Both the position numbers and the translations under genes were made by a program. A DNA stretch of 64,000 nt from Alnus glutinosa (taxonomy: Eukaryota > Streptophyta > Magnoliopsida > Fagales > Betulaceae), in contig NC_084888.1 of NCBI RefSeq assembly GCF_958979055.1, positions 36,165,804 through 36,229,803 of the forward strand. The letters run 5' to 3'. The notes under the pieces were generated by a model. The model saw nothing but the letters and a program-made list of their open reading frames with translations, was not told the DNA's origin and made no database searches. Below, piece by piece: positions 10,005-21,545 of the stretch (positions within the stretch are counted from its first letter, which is position 1; each line of letters starts with the position of its first letter).

Positions 10005-10788
10005 AGAGAAATGCTAGGGGTATTTACAAACTCTTACAAAAAAATTTTACAAACTGACATGACATGCATGTGGCAATTTATTAACTAAAAAAAGTTAAAC
10101 ATGTAGGATTCACATCCGCACTAAATCTAGGTGGAAGTTTTCGTGTACAGAGCTACCATGGACGGCTCACGATGAGCTTGGGACAGGACGGCCGGCAAGA
10201 GGGGAGAGATTGCGGGAGAGGACGGCGTGCCGACAGCCCTGTGGTCGGGGTCGGGCGCACCGGCCAGATTTGATATCCAACAAACCCACGCCGGTGTGCG
10301 TGGGTTTCGTTGGTCCGACCGGAAACGCAAATCCGTCTAGAGATCTGGCCTTCTCGAACCCATATTCAGCCAAGAATCGATCGTCCATTCCCGTACCCAG
10401 TTCCGGCTGAGCATTGAGTGTCCATTCCCGAACCCAGATCCAGCCGACCGTCCATTCCCGAACCCAGATCCGGCCGAAAACCCACCCCTGTCGCCGTTCT
10501 CTTGCTTCGTCCTCGCTGGCTGTTCTCCGTTCTCGCTGGTGAATCTGGGTTCAACCGGATCTACTGGTCGGGCTTCCACCGAGCTGGTCAGGGTCGTGGT
10601 CAGCCAGTGTGTTGGATTTTCGACGGTGTCTGGGTTTAACCAGCCGACAACTCGAGGGGAGAACGGGTCTGAAACAGCGACTATAGGGGAGGAGCATTTT
10701 TGTATTTTAACATTTATTCCATGTAGAACACCACATCAGTTTATAAACTTCATTTTGTAAATGTTTGTATGTACCCCTAGCATTTATC
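10005..10788. mobile_element. Non-autonomous hAT-like element with GC-rich interior, 784 bp
   Basis: The 8-bp word TTTGATCT flanks it exactly (9997-10004 and 10789-10796), the length used by hAT transposases. Termini are inverted: AGAGAAATGCTAGGGGTA on the left, GATAAATGCTAGGGGTA on the right read from the other strand, followed by further similarity (TTACAAAC/TACAAAC, CATGTGG/CATGTAG). The arms are AT-rich, but about 10140-10680 is GC-rich and contains a short tandem repeat (gtccattcccgaacccag near 10421 and 10451). The interior could be captured host exon sequence; no product is recognisable. Confidence 0.75.
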
Positions 10789-10796
10789 TTTGATCT

Positions 10797-12000
10797 AAGG
10801 GAGGACACACATGCTGAACTAAAAAATAGCTTTTCTATACCAGGTTCGATCTTCAAATACCGACCATACTTGAGGTAAATACAGAAAAAACAAACAAAAG
10901 TTCAAAATCTCCGGCTAAACCAAACAGTTAAAAGACCCCTGTTTTTGGAAACTGTCGCCCATACGACTGCTATTTCTAAATAACCCCCACGTCAGTAGCA
11001 GTGGATCCAAGTGATCCAAGTAGCCCATACATTTGCTTTCTCTAAAGAACCCCAACGTCAGTAGCAGCAGTTGATCCAATTGACCCAAGTCGCCCATACA
11101 ACTACTATCTCTAAAGAACCCCCACGTCAGTAGCAGTTGATCCAAGTGACCCAAGTTACCCACGATAACTCCTTAATCGCCCCCTGAATATGCGCCGAAA
11201 GTAGAGCTCCCTGACTCGCTGTACCCGTTGGAGCACGTCTCCCTGACTCACAGCCGGCGATTCCGCCCATAGTGGGGAAGTTGCCTTGACAGCGAAACTG
11301 CTACTATCCCTGGCCACCGGCACGACAACGATCCTCCTACCGCCTTCGCTGCAATCCACCATGTGCAACCAACGTTTAGGGGCCACGATTATTCCATCAG
11401 CATTATCTCCTTGGACAACAGATCGACTATCCTCCCCGGCTTGGCTAAAGCAAACTGCCCACTAACTGTTCGGTAGATTTACCAATTGAAGCTCTGTCGT
11501 TTTAAAACCTGCCAAAATCAGTACGATACTGCGGTTGTACGCAGCATCATCTCCGTGGACACCAGATCGACTACCGGCAAGCTTCTTCACCACCTGGCCG
11601 TAGAGGGTCCATCAGCCTCCAGCCACCTCCCAACCCACAAGTGTAGCAAAACTGAGGAACCTCCAACGGAGAAAGAACCACAACAACATCATAAATCTAC
11701 ATCTCAATCCCAGAAAAGGACGAGACAAAACAACCCTGTCCACTAAAGGAACATGGCCTGCAACACCACCCTGGAACAGAAAACTAATTTCACGCAGGAC
11801 CACGGTGAATCCATTCGTCCCCGGAGAAGAGCCACAAAAGAAACAGAACAAACTACAACTCCATCCCATAAAAAGGAAGAGACAAAAACTACTAAAATCT
11901 AAAAATGCAAACACAAATCACCATGGGAGGAGGAAAAGCTTCCCTCCTCCCCAAACAAAGCTAATCTCGTTGCTCTCCTGGAAATAACTGCTGCTGAGCT
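10797..12000 (-). other. Decayed retroelement-like sequence with a 66-69-bp triplication
   Basis: A unit starting gcccatac is present three times (10957, 11023 and 11092), each with cccccacgtcagtagcag followed by gatccaagtgacccaagt. On the minus strand the neighbouring frame (about 11386-11156) reads KRWLHMVDCSEGGRRIVVVP, which is vaguely like ORF1/gag-type proteins of plant retroelements, but frames are short and broken. I cannot name the family and see no intact gene. The GC content is higher than the flanks. Confidence 0.4.
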
Positions 12001-12251
12001 TTTTAACTCCACGCTTTAGTTCCATCAATCACTCTTGGAAGTTGGAAAAGGATTTCTTCTTGACATAATAAAATAAACTAAAATTCGAACACAACAAAAG
12101 CATACGCATTCATATGATAGAAGAAAATTTACATCACAAACTAGGCTTCGATTTTCACAACACAGAAAACGATTGCCTAAACCCCCACCACACCAAACGA
12201 TATTTGCCATAACCCAAACCCTAACCACCGTACTCGGCAGCACACAATAGT

Positions 12252-12725
12252 CTAGCCAGATATGTGAATTGACCTCACATCAGGATTCTTGGCCTCCACC
12301 TTGGGCACGGTCACGGTGAGCACCCCGTCCTCCATGGCAGCCTTGACCTCCTCCAACTTGGCGTTCTCCGGCAGCCTGAACCTCCTCGAGAACTTTCCAC
12401 TGCTGCGCTCCACGCGGTGCCAGGTGTCAGTCTTCTCCTCGCGCTTGTGGCTCCGCTCGCCGCTGATCTGGAGCACCCGGCCGTCCTCCACCTCCACCTT
12501 CACCTCCTCCTTCTTCAACCCCGGCACGTCCGCCTTGAAGACGTGCGCCGTCGGGGTCTCCTTCCAGTCCACCTTCGTGTGCGCGACGGACGAAGTCTCG
12601 GTGGAAAGGAAATCGGAGCGTTGAGGGAAAGAAATGGGGAAGCCCTCGAATGGATCCCAAACCTCCAGTGAGAACGGGTCGAACACGTTGGATCGGCGCC
12701 CGAAGATCGATGGAACCAGCGACAT
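12252..12725 (-). CDS. Class I small heat-shock protein, ~17.8 kDa, 157 aa
   Basis: Cytosolic ATP-independent chaperone that forms large oligomers and holds unfolding proteins during heat stress. The N-terminus [20 protein letters not shown] (1-20) is the class I signature. The alpha-crystallin domain runs about 50-141, with the consensus II block [20 protein letters not shown] (52-71) and the consensus I motif GVLTVTVPK (134-142); the tail ends with an IHI motif used in oligomer contacts. It is intronless, as is usual for the class. The chosen ATG at 12723-12725 gives the canonical start; in-frame sequence upstream is 5' leader. A TATA box lies about 80 bases upstream and two heat-shock elements further up, so heat-shock factors probably control it. 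Family assignment is firm; the exact orthologue is not known. Confidence 0.97.
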   Translation of the reverse strand: MSLVPSIFGRRSNVFDPFSLEVWDPFEGFPISFPQRSDFLSTETSSVAHTKVDWKETPTAHVFKADVPGLKKEEVKVEVEDGRVLQISGERSHKREEKTDTWHRVERSSGKFSRRFRLPENAKLEEVKAAMEDGVLTVTVPKVEAKNPDVRSIHISG

Positions 12726-12803
12726 TGTTGAGTGAGAATAATATTTGATTGGGAAATCTGTTTCTTTGCAATTGGAATTGACGGTTTTGGTTGCCAAAGG
12801 GAA

Positions 12804-12813
12804 TTTTTTTATA
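12804..12813 (-). promoter_or_regulatory. TATA box of the small HSP gene
   Basis: On the minus strand this reads TATAAAAAAA, about 80 bases upstream of the ATG, and would place transcription start near 12775-12780. Confidence 0.7.
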
Positions 12814-12850
12814 CTTAAGAGTGATGCTTCCAGATAATTCTACGTGGCAT

Positions 12851-12870
12851 GTTCTGGAACTTTCGGGAAT
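12851..12870 (-). promoter_or_regulatory. Perfect heat-shock element
   Basis: gTTCtgGAActTTCggGAAt gives four alternating, perfectly spaced nGAAn modules, about 40 bp upstream of the TATA box. This is a textbook high-affinity HSF site. Confidence 0.9.
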
Positions 12871-12930
12871 GGGGGCCTGGCGGGTGCCCATCCGACGGTT
12901 GTGATCAATACCAGAAATTCCCCATTGCGT

Positions 12931-12948
12931 TTCCTGAAATTTCGAGGA
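12931..12948 (-). promoter_or_regulatory. Second heat-shock element
   Basis: TTCctGAAatTTCgaGGA gives three exact modules plus one imperfect one, about 60 bp distal to the first HSE. Confidence 0.75.
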
Positions 12949-12984
12949 GCAACATTGGGTTTTCCTGGTACGGGATCCCAGCCC

Positions 12985-14385
12985 CATAAATTTGCTATCT
13001 ATGGGCATATTTTCGTAACACTTATTTTTTATTATTTCTCAAAAATATGTTTGGGTTATTTTTTTAATTAAAATTCTACTAAAGTTTTATCTAACTTTTT
13101 TTAATTTTATTTCAAATTTTTTAAACCATCCAAATATAATTTTAAAAAATAATTTTTATCGGTATTCACATTTTTAAATATAATAAAGAACTGTAAAATA
13201 TAATGAAGAAAAAAAAACGCACATTCAAATTAGCCCTAAATTATTAAAAATTTGGGCAACAATTATAGAAAGTTCATATCGAAAAAATTATCGTGAAAGA
13301 GAGCATTTCTAGCCATCAACACACAAAATCATTTCCTACGGCTTATAACAAAAAAAAATTTGTAAATAAACAGAACTCGTTAATAATAGTGAGTATTTGT
13401 TCCAAAAAAAAAAAAAAATCAATAATAATGAGTATTGTTTACCCATCAATTAATTAAAATATCATTAAATACATTTTAAGCTATTAACCACCTACCTAAT
13501 AAGGTAAGATCTTTCGCAAATGCTTCTCAAATTGTTAACAAATTATTAGATATTTTTAATTCGGTAATACTACGTACTCGCAAATGTCTCGGTGCGATCG
13601 GGATTGGGATCTTGGCCTTACCAGCTTCGGATGGGTGGCCCTGCAACTTAAGTTGTTTTGGAGTACATATGTAAATCTTGTAACTCTTTTGTTTTATGGA
13701 TGCTTTGAATTTTACTGAAATTCAAAAATTAAATTGTAGGGAATTCTCATTTCTTATTAGTGTGGTAATGTGCGTGACATGAACACTGTTTTGCTAATCA
13801 TGTACGTTATAGCTACGAGTTGGCCGGGTGGAAATTTCGAGCGATAATGTCAAGAGTTCTCCTCTTAATTAAGGTGTTTGGAATTATGTTCAATAAGTTG
13901 TATACGTACACTATTCTTTTTCTTCAATCAATTTCACAAAAAATAAATGTTAAATCATTTTACCAAAACCATAAAATAATTTTGATCAAGCAATTGAAAA
14001 GGATTCTAATTCACATATACATATATATATTTTTTGCTTTGCCCTCCCTAAAAATAAAAGAATAATTTGCAAGAACATATTAATTTCCTCATAATGAAGG
14101 TATTTCTAATATTATAGCTCTTACATTATGGACAGGAGATCATGAAAAAAAATCATAATCTTGATTTTTTGGAATCATAAACCATAGATGCAGTTGCTTG
14201 ATCATACCACCATGTCTTGATGGTATGTGATCTCATGGTACACAAAGACCATGATGTTGAGACGTCTCAATGTCGCATGTTAAATCCTTAATAATAAACC
14301 TATACATAACAACTAAATTGCGCATGTATATCGATCATGCATGTGATGGTGTACGTACGTATTTACAAAATGGAAACGTACATAT
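12985..14385. other. AT-rich intergenic spacer
   Basis: No gene or named repeat is visible. It separates the sHSP promoter from the 3' end of the DUF620 gene. Confidence 0.5.
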
Positions 14386-16823
14386 TCATGACTCTTCATG
14401 ATCACTGTCAATGATGTCCGAGTCTTCGACATTGAGAGCAACTACCTTTGAGGAACTAATCCTAGAAGAAGCTGATCGAATCCTTAATGGTAGCCGCGTA
14501 TTAGTCGTTACAACGCATACTTCTTCCTCTTTCTTTAGGTCAGCAGGAGGCAAGAAGCAATCTATGGACAATCCCTTTATGTTGAAATCGACTTCTTCGA
14601 TGGTCCAAGCCTCTTCCATGCGGGTCCTAGAATGGCTTTCCGGGCTCTCGCCGAACCTAAACAGAGAAACCGAGGTCTTGCCGGCGTGTGCAATGTTGAT
14701 GCCGTCGATGGTTCGGTAGTCTTGGATCAATGACTCCATGGTGGTCTCCCAATAGATGCTGTCATTTCCGGAGGCTTTGATTCTGAGGAGGTGGGAGTCT
14801 TCTAGTTGGACCAAGAGGCCTGTTCGTTGGCTGAAGTAGCCCCACACCGTGTGCCTTAATATTTCCACGTTGCTGCCGCTTCTTGCTCTTAGTGTTGAGG
14901 ATTCAGCCTCAAGTTTTAGCATGAAACAGTCTTCACCGTTGATTGCCTTCTCGCCAATGCAGACAGAATTGGAGAATAAATTTGCTGTGGACATTGGATC
15001 AAGACCCTGTTGAGTGTCACACTAATATGAGTAATTTGTACAGAGAGAAGAACTGTATATATACAATTCTATGACCAAAAAAATAATAATAATAAAGAAA
15101 AGGATGGTGGGTATGAAAGCATGTAGGTGATCAGAGTGGTAGACCGTTGAAACTTGAACCGAAACTGGGCTAAATTGTAGGGTCTAACTGGCCTGTTATT
15201 GGAACAGCCTGTTGTTGCCTAAATGGGTCAAGACTAAAGCCGAACCATGAAGGTACTTAGATGCCAAGAGAGCCCATATTCTCAAATTTACTTGGTGGAT
15301 GAGAGCCCATATCCTTAACAAAAAAAAAAAAAATTAATAAAATAACAAATAAGTTGCAGAACCCACTTGTTCTAGGTAACCGAAGATGCTGAATTCGTTT
15401 GTCTTAGTAAGTTGAGTTTTGCAACCACCTCTCTTAGATGGAAATTTGGGCACCCTAATAACATGAATTCTTAGGAATAATAATTTACGTTTGCGTATCG
15501 AATTTAGGTTGTATCAAGATATAGGTATAAGACTATATAAGTCAATCTTAACTTGACTCATTTTAATAAAACGAGTCTAATCGCTCAACTCTAACTCCTA
15601 ATTTTGTGTTGGGTTTATTTCGATTTGCAGGTCGTATTAAAAATTATTAACTCTAAATGTCGTGTATCGTGTTCATATCATATCAATGTATGAGTGTAAA
15701 GTTATACAGATCGATCTTAATCTAACTCATTTAATTAAATAAATAAAACCTATTAAGAAGACTTTTAAAGGAATGAAAGACCAACTACCGTGGACTTTTG
15801 TTTCTCGTTTCTCATTTCGGCTTCTAAAGAAAAAACAATGTTGTTGGACATTTGATTTTTTGTCCTAATAAGTTAAACAATGATTAAGACTGTTGACTCT
15901 GAGGGATTAAAATTAAAATTGAGAACTTTTGTCTAAGAATACAACTCGAGGAAGATGCAAACTTATAATCTTTGGTGGGCTAGGCTCCACATTGAAGTGG
16001 GCCATAGAACGTGGAAAAGTTGATTAACTGGGGCGAACCAGGAACGTGAAGCTCGAACCCAAGAAAAAAAGAATATTGACAAAGTGTGAACATGGAATTG
16101 GTGGGAAAAGAAAGGGATTGAATTTTCCTACAAATTCATAGGAAATTTTATACTATTCATATATAAAAGTGATAAGTATTTTTTAAATATGTGAGAAGTC
16201 CATATTTTTTTATTAATGCTATTAAAATAGTATGTGAGAAGTACATTTTATTAAAATAAAATATATTTCTCACATGTCAAAAAATACATGTCAATCTTAT
16301 ACGTGAATTATATAAAAGTGACAAGTGTCTTTTAAACATGTAACAATCACATAATTTTTTTCATTAATGTTATTAAAATAATATGTGAGAAGTACATTTT
16401 ATTAAAATAAAATATATTTCTTACATATCAAGAGACACATATTAATCTTATACCTGAGTTATATAAAATTTCTTACATATCGAAGTGAATGAATTTTTTT
16501 TTGTCCGGAAAATAAAAAAAAAAATAAAATAAAACAACATAGAACTCTCATGCCCTTGTCCTTCTCTTCGAGAAGTAAAAAAGGACTATTAAAGAAAGAC
16601 TTTATCAGCTTTGACGCTAGGATACAGCTAAGACTAAGCCATGAGAGCCAATGAAAGCACTCGGACATGGGAATTCGTCTCAATGATTATTTACAGGTGT
16701 CAATTCGTGATTGTATCAAAAATGGTTAGCCCTACAATTAACTTCATGAATCAATTTCATCACAGCACGTTTTTCTTCAAAATTGTAATTAAAAATAAAA
16801 TTAGTTTATTAAGTTGACATGTC

Positions 16824-16860
<37 letters not shown>

Positions 16861-17691
16861 GGGTGGGGTTACCTGTAAGAAACGGCGAAGAGGCCTAGGT
16901 GGGCCACGGGAGGCGTGAGAGTGGTGCCAAGGGGTCTGCCTCCAAGCCACCTTGCCATCACTCCCGGCGCTAATCTTGCACCCGGAGACGACGAGCTCCA
17001 GGCACCAAAGCTCTGGCCTTTTCTGCCACAGTACAAACGCTCCCATCTCTCCACCCCCATGTCTCACGCTCTTCACCTTCACCACCTTACTGTTGTTCAA
17101 GCTCCCTTCTCCTGCGCAGAACTCGGAAGCCGCCATTCTCACCTTCCCCATCGCGTACATGCTGTCTATGGAACTTATAGCATTCTCTCCCCCTACTGCC
17201 GCTATGTACTGTTGCACTATATATTTCGCCATCGAAACGTCCTACATATATATCATAAGGCCACCCAGAAATAATTAAACCCCAATAAGTAGAACTCTAT
17301 CTGTAACAACGTACATAGTTTAACGTAATGTATTCATAGAGAGACAGAGAAATGGAAAGGACTTGATTAAAGAACAAATGGGAGATCGAACTGCGCTTAC
17401 AATAGGATGGTCTTTGATGTTGCGGTTGATGGGTTGGTGATCGCAGTGGATAGGAAGAGGGATTAATGGAGCTCCGACGACGCCAAGCAAGAGCTGGATC
17501 TCGGCGTTCCGGCTTCCAAAGACGGTTGCCAGGGAGTGCTGTGATTTTTCAGCGGTTGGCTTCATCCATGACTTCATGTTTTGCCATGACCTGTTGGTGC
17601 TCTTGTTGCAGAACATTTCTTCTGGGATTGGGACCTCCAGAACTGTATCGAGCCCATCTTCACGATCATAGTTGGGGCAGAGCTTCCTCAT
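14386..17691 (-). CDS. DUF620 family protein, three exons, 426 aa
   Basis: Plant-specific family (Pfam DUF620) of unknown biochemical function. Exons, in transcript order, are 17691-17401, 17241-16873 and 15006-14386; all junctions are phase 0 with GT-AG borders (ATT|GTAAGC, GTAG|GACG, CAG|GTAACC, ACAG|GGTCTT), giving 97 + 123 + 206 codons. Family hallmarks are the N-terminus MRKLCPNYDREDGLDTVLEV, then MAKYIVQQYIAAVGGENAIS opening exon 2, GLDPMSTANLFSNSVCIGEK opening exon 3, and HTVWGYFSQRTGLLVQLEDS with WETTMESLIQDYRTIDGINI further on. The ATG at 17691 matches the usual family start, although the frame stays open upstream to 17790. Intron 1 is 159 bp and intron 2 is 1866 bp with a (CT)n run directly after its donor. 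Nothing suggests the gene is broken. Confidence 0.92.
15496..15750. repeat. Copy of a dispersed GGGTCGTGTCAAGACA-type repeat
   Basis: Contains tatcaagatataggtataag, actatataagtcaatctta and gtgttgggttt, diverged forms of phrases that recur at 28167-28345 and 37577-38850. It lies in DUF620 intron 2. Confidence 0.6.
16152..16460. repeat. 149-bp tandem duplication in DUF620 intron 2
   Basis: The block starting atataaaagtgataagt at 16161 repeats at 16310 (atataaaagtgacaagt), each followed by gtgagaagtacattttatta and aaataaaatatatttct. AT-rich, with no coding potential. Confidence 0.8.
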
Positions 17692-18989
17692 CGCAGTGTT
17701 AATTAGATTGGCAGAGAAAAGGTGATCGATGTGGGTTCTGCCACACTGATCGATGAATGCTAAAGAGAGAAGAGAGAGTCTTAGATTCAAAGGGATGAGG
17801 GAAGCTGGTGCAAATCACCAACCGACCATGGCCCCCTATGTAAACGTGGTACGCTTTGTCTATGTCGTGTTTGCACGCTCTCTCATTCTCTCTCTCTCTC
17901 TCTCTCTCTTTAGAAAATTAGTTTGCTCCTAACATATTAAATTGTCAAGGAGTACTGCTCATTAGATTTCATTAAAAAATTTAATGGCATATTAAATTAA
18001 TTTTCCTAATTGAAAATAAGTTTCTCTCACCCCCACCCCCCCCCCCCCCCTCCCCAATTAACTTCCGTTATTTAATTGCAATAACGTTTTTCAATGATAA
18101 TGACTATGATTGATTTAATTCTGTTAGAGACTTTTAATCTCTCACATTATCTTGTATTTTCCACCCTTAATCATGTGGGTGTCTCTAGTTTATTTATAAA
18201 AAATATGCTAAACATACACATGTCAGCATGTAGTTAAAAGATCGATGCTAAAAAAAAAAAATAAATAAATTATGACTTTGACTCCAGTTTCATGCTAACA
18301 AGTGTCAAGAAGTTTACCTACATTTGTTGTTGAAGTTCTTTCAAGTTCCTTAACAAATTCCAAGATTAGCGCTTGAATTGTGTAGACTTTTAACAATGGA
18401 TTTAAATGGCTCAACTTACATATATATGTGCTATCAACATGTTATAATTAATCATACTTGACTCCACAAGGTTGTTAGAGAAGTTTCATTTTTCAACTCC
18501 TAGGCTCTACTTATGGTTAATTAGTCTTAATCCTATACTTTCAAGGAATTACGAAAATGTTAATTCTCTTTCAGAACTTCTTGGAATTTGGCTTGTTTTC
18601 AATGAAAAATTTACTGGAAATTCTTCTTTAAAAAATTAAAAAAATAAATAAACAGTAAAAATTACCTCCAGTGAAAGAATAACTGGAATTTTCCTTCAAT
18701 TATTTTATTATCACTGTTTATTTTTTCTTACAAAAATTGTTAATAATTTTTATTATTGGAGGCCAGGCAAGCTATATAAACTCATTTTCCATAGCAAATG
18801 AAGCATCTTATTTTATAAAACAAAAGGGAAAAAGGATAAAAGCAAAAGAGGTTCAGTTACAGTCTTACAGAGGGAGGGACATATCTTTCTTTTTGGTAAA
18901 TGTGTCTCCTACGTTGGGGATGGCACTTTGCGACCTTTGACGGAACTGGAAGCATATCTAACGCAAACTTTCACGCATTTAATGGATAA

Positions 18990-19028
<39 letters not shown>

Positions 19029-21343
19029 ACCTTTGATTAACATTGAAATTGTCGGCGATACATGTCCGGTTGCCGGAGCATGGTACCGACATTTTAATTG
19101 AGGTTGCCACTTGCCAATCAAGCACGGTGGTTAGGAAGACACTCAATCTGATTGCTTCCCAGTTGCCGCGCCGGATTAGCTGGGTTCTGAATTAATTTCC
19201 ATACTATAATTCAACGGCGTCTTTGGGATCTGACACGTAGCTAATGGACCTAAAAGAGAGGGCAGGAGAACCTAGCAGCTTAATAATCGTTTCCAATCAT
19301 GACAAGCACGTCTGATGGGATAAACTTTTTTATCCATGGAAAAAATGTTTGGGATAATAAATAGACGGTAGGCATAAATTATACTTTCATTTCAATTAAA
19401 TTTTAGATTTTTTTTTTCTTTTTTTTTTTTTGTTAAAAAAAGATAAAGAAATGGATTGATCCTAAGTTCTTAACATTGCCATGTTATCGAGGTGTAATAA
19501 AATAATATTTAATAGACTGTTATACAACTACCATATAATTAGGATGATGTGACATTAAATAATAAAGTTTAATTGTATTCATCCACACAAAAAAAATGAC
19601 AAAAGTAAGATAAAAATGTAATTTTTATAATTAATCATAAACCCTAAAAATAATTGTAAAAACTACATTTTTATCTCATATTGAAAATGTGACACTGTCA
19701 ATCAACTATTTAATCTTTTTTTTTTGGTAGTGCGATATAAGCAAAGTGAGACATATAACATTTCTCTATAGCTTTCATTGCAAATCCTTAAAAACTAGGA
19801 ATTGTAACAAATAATTGACATTTTAGTGAGAGATTATTACATCAATTTATAAACGGGATAAATACAAAATAAGCTACTAGGTGATAATTTATATTTTAGA
19901 GGTAAGCTGACGTGTCATATCAATTTGTAAAGACTCGGTAGTACAAAAAGCAGTAGTAGTTCCAACATGCGAATCCGAATCCCAAGATATTGCAATGCAA
20001 TCTTGCAAATCTAGATTTTTAATGTTTTTGCAAATAAAAGCCGGAAGATTTGTGCTGTTGGACCCCAACATTATTCTGTTTTAAAATATTCAATAATCAA
20101 AGAATAAGAACTAGAATAAATAACAGTCTAAAACCATTTAAAAAAGTAAGATAATGCTCACTATAGTTCTATCCATGACAAGTAAGTGGAATTTTTTTTT
20201 TTTTTTTTTTTATTATTATTATTAATTAAATGATAGATGCTTTTTTATTTTATTTTAATTCCTTTATAGTCTTGTTTAAAAAAAAAAAAATTGGATGATA
20301 ATTCATAATATTAGATTGCATAAACAAAGTGTTGTGGGAAATGTGATTAATGTGTTTACTATATAGTGTAATATAAATTTGATTTTGTTGCTTGAAACGT
20401 GTAAAATAGCTGAATAAGTCATAATGTTGTTACCATGTCCGTGTTAGTGAAAAATTTTGTATATACTAATTTCTAAGCAAGCGCCTTCAGTGATGAAGTT
20501 ATGAATTCATGCTTCAGTTTGGTCCCATCAAGCATAAATTCCTATCTACGTCACTGATGATATGATTAGTGCCACGTAAACTGTCATATCAATTTGTAAA
20601 AAACTTATAGTTGAAGTTGTAGTATTCTTAGCACTCCAACTTAATATTCTAAGTTATTTAAGGGTCATAGCTATTAACTAAATCTCAATAGATAACTCAA
20701 TCGATTGAGAACCACATCTCATAAAATGAAAAATCGCTAATCACATGAAAAATAGCTAGGTTTCATGTGATTACAGTTTATATAGATTATGATTTCCGGA
20801 GGGCAAACACCCAAAGTTGATACCATACAAAAGAATGTAGATAGAGTAAAGCAGATTTGGAAACATGATTGCAAATCTCTTATAAACTTTAGATTTATTT
20901 GTCGTTTATGTGACATTTATATTGTAAAATAATATTTAATATACTATCATATGACTATCATATATATATATATATAACTAGTATTTGTTATAAAAGGGGA
21001 ATTGGTAAGTACACAATTGGAATAGTGAAAATTAAAGGGGAAAAAAACAAAGTTATCAAAGAATAAGTTTCTTTATGAATGGCATTCATGAGCATAGCAC
21101 GCGCCTCCATCCGTGGTGAAATGTGATAATGACAAAAGAATTATCTATGAATTCTTCTTTTTATTATTATTAATCATTTAATTAATTAATTTACTCGTTC
21201 TGAGGGACGTTTTATGAGTGATCACCCACTAACTAGGAAGGGGAATGATATTGACAAGGATACAACATTCCAGTAAATAATATATATTTCACTAGCTATA
21301 GAAATAACGATCAGAGTCTGTTTAGTATAAATAGTTAAATATG

Positions 21344-21346
<3 letters not shown>

Positions 21347-21417
<71 letters not shown>
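21347..21417. repeat. (TA)n microsatellite, about 35 repeats
   Basis: Uninterrupted alternating AT. Open frames read through it are artefacts. Confidence 0.95.
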
Positions 21418-21425
<8 letters not shown>

Positions 21426-21429
21426 ACTT

Positions 21430-21545
21430 ACCGTTAGTGGCAGTGGTTTAGCGGTTTCATTAAAGCGTGAGTTCGAATTCAGCAATAAGAATTCTCACAC
21501 AATCTTGATCAGAGTTAGCTGCTCATGAGTATAATAATATTACAT
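21430..21545 (+). mobile_element. Possible tRNA-derived SINE remnant
   Basis: ttagtggcagtggtttagcgg resembles an A box and gagttcgaattc about 35 bases later resembles a B box, the internal promoter layout of tRNA-derived SINEs. There is no clover-leaf, so it is not a tRNA gene. It directly follows a (TA)n tract. Confidence 0.35.

Noticed and set aside
10838..10865. tRNA B-box-like ggttcgatcttcaaa
   Set aside because: No A box at the right distance and no clover-leaf; possibly SINE residue but too weak to list.
12726..12797. N-terminal extension of the sHSP by 24 codons
   Set aside because: The extension lies between the TATA box and the canonical [11 protein letters not shown] start and is not part of any class I sHSP.
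12427..13008. 193-codon frame overlapping the small HSP on the same strand
   Set aside because: It is an out-of-frame shadow of the sHSP gene and its GC-rich codon positions; its start lies in the promoter.
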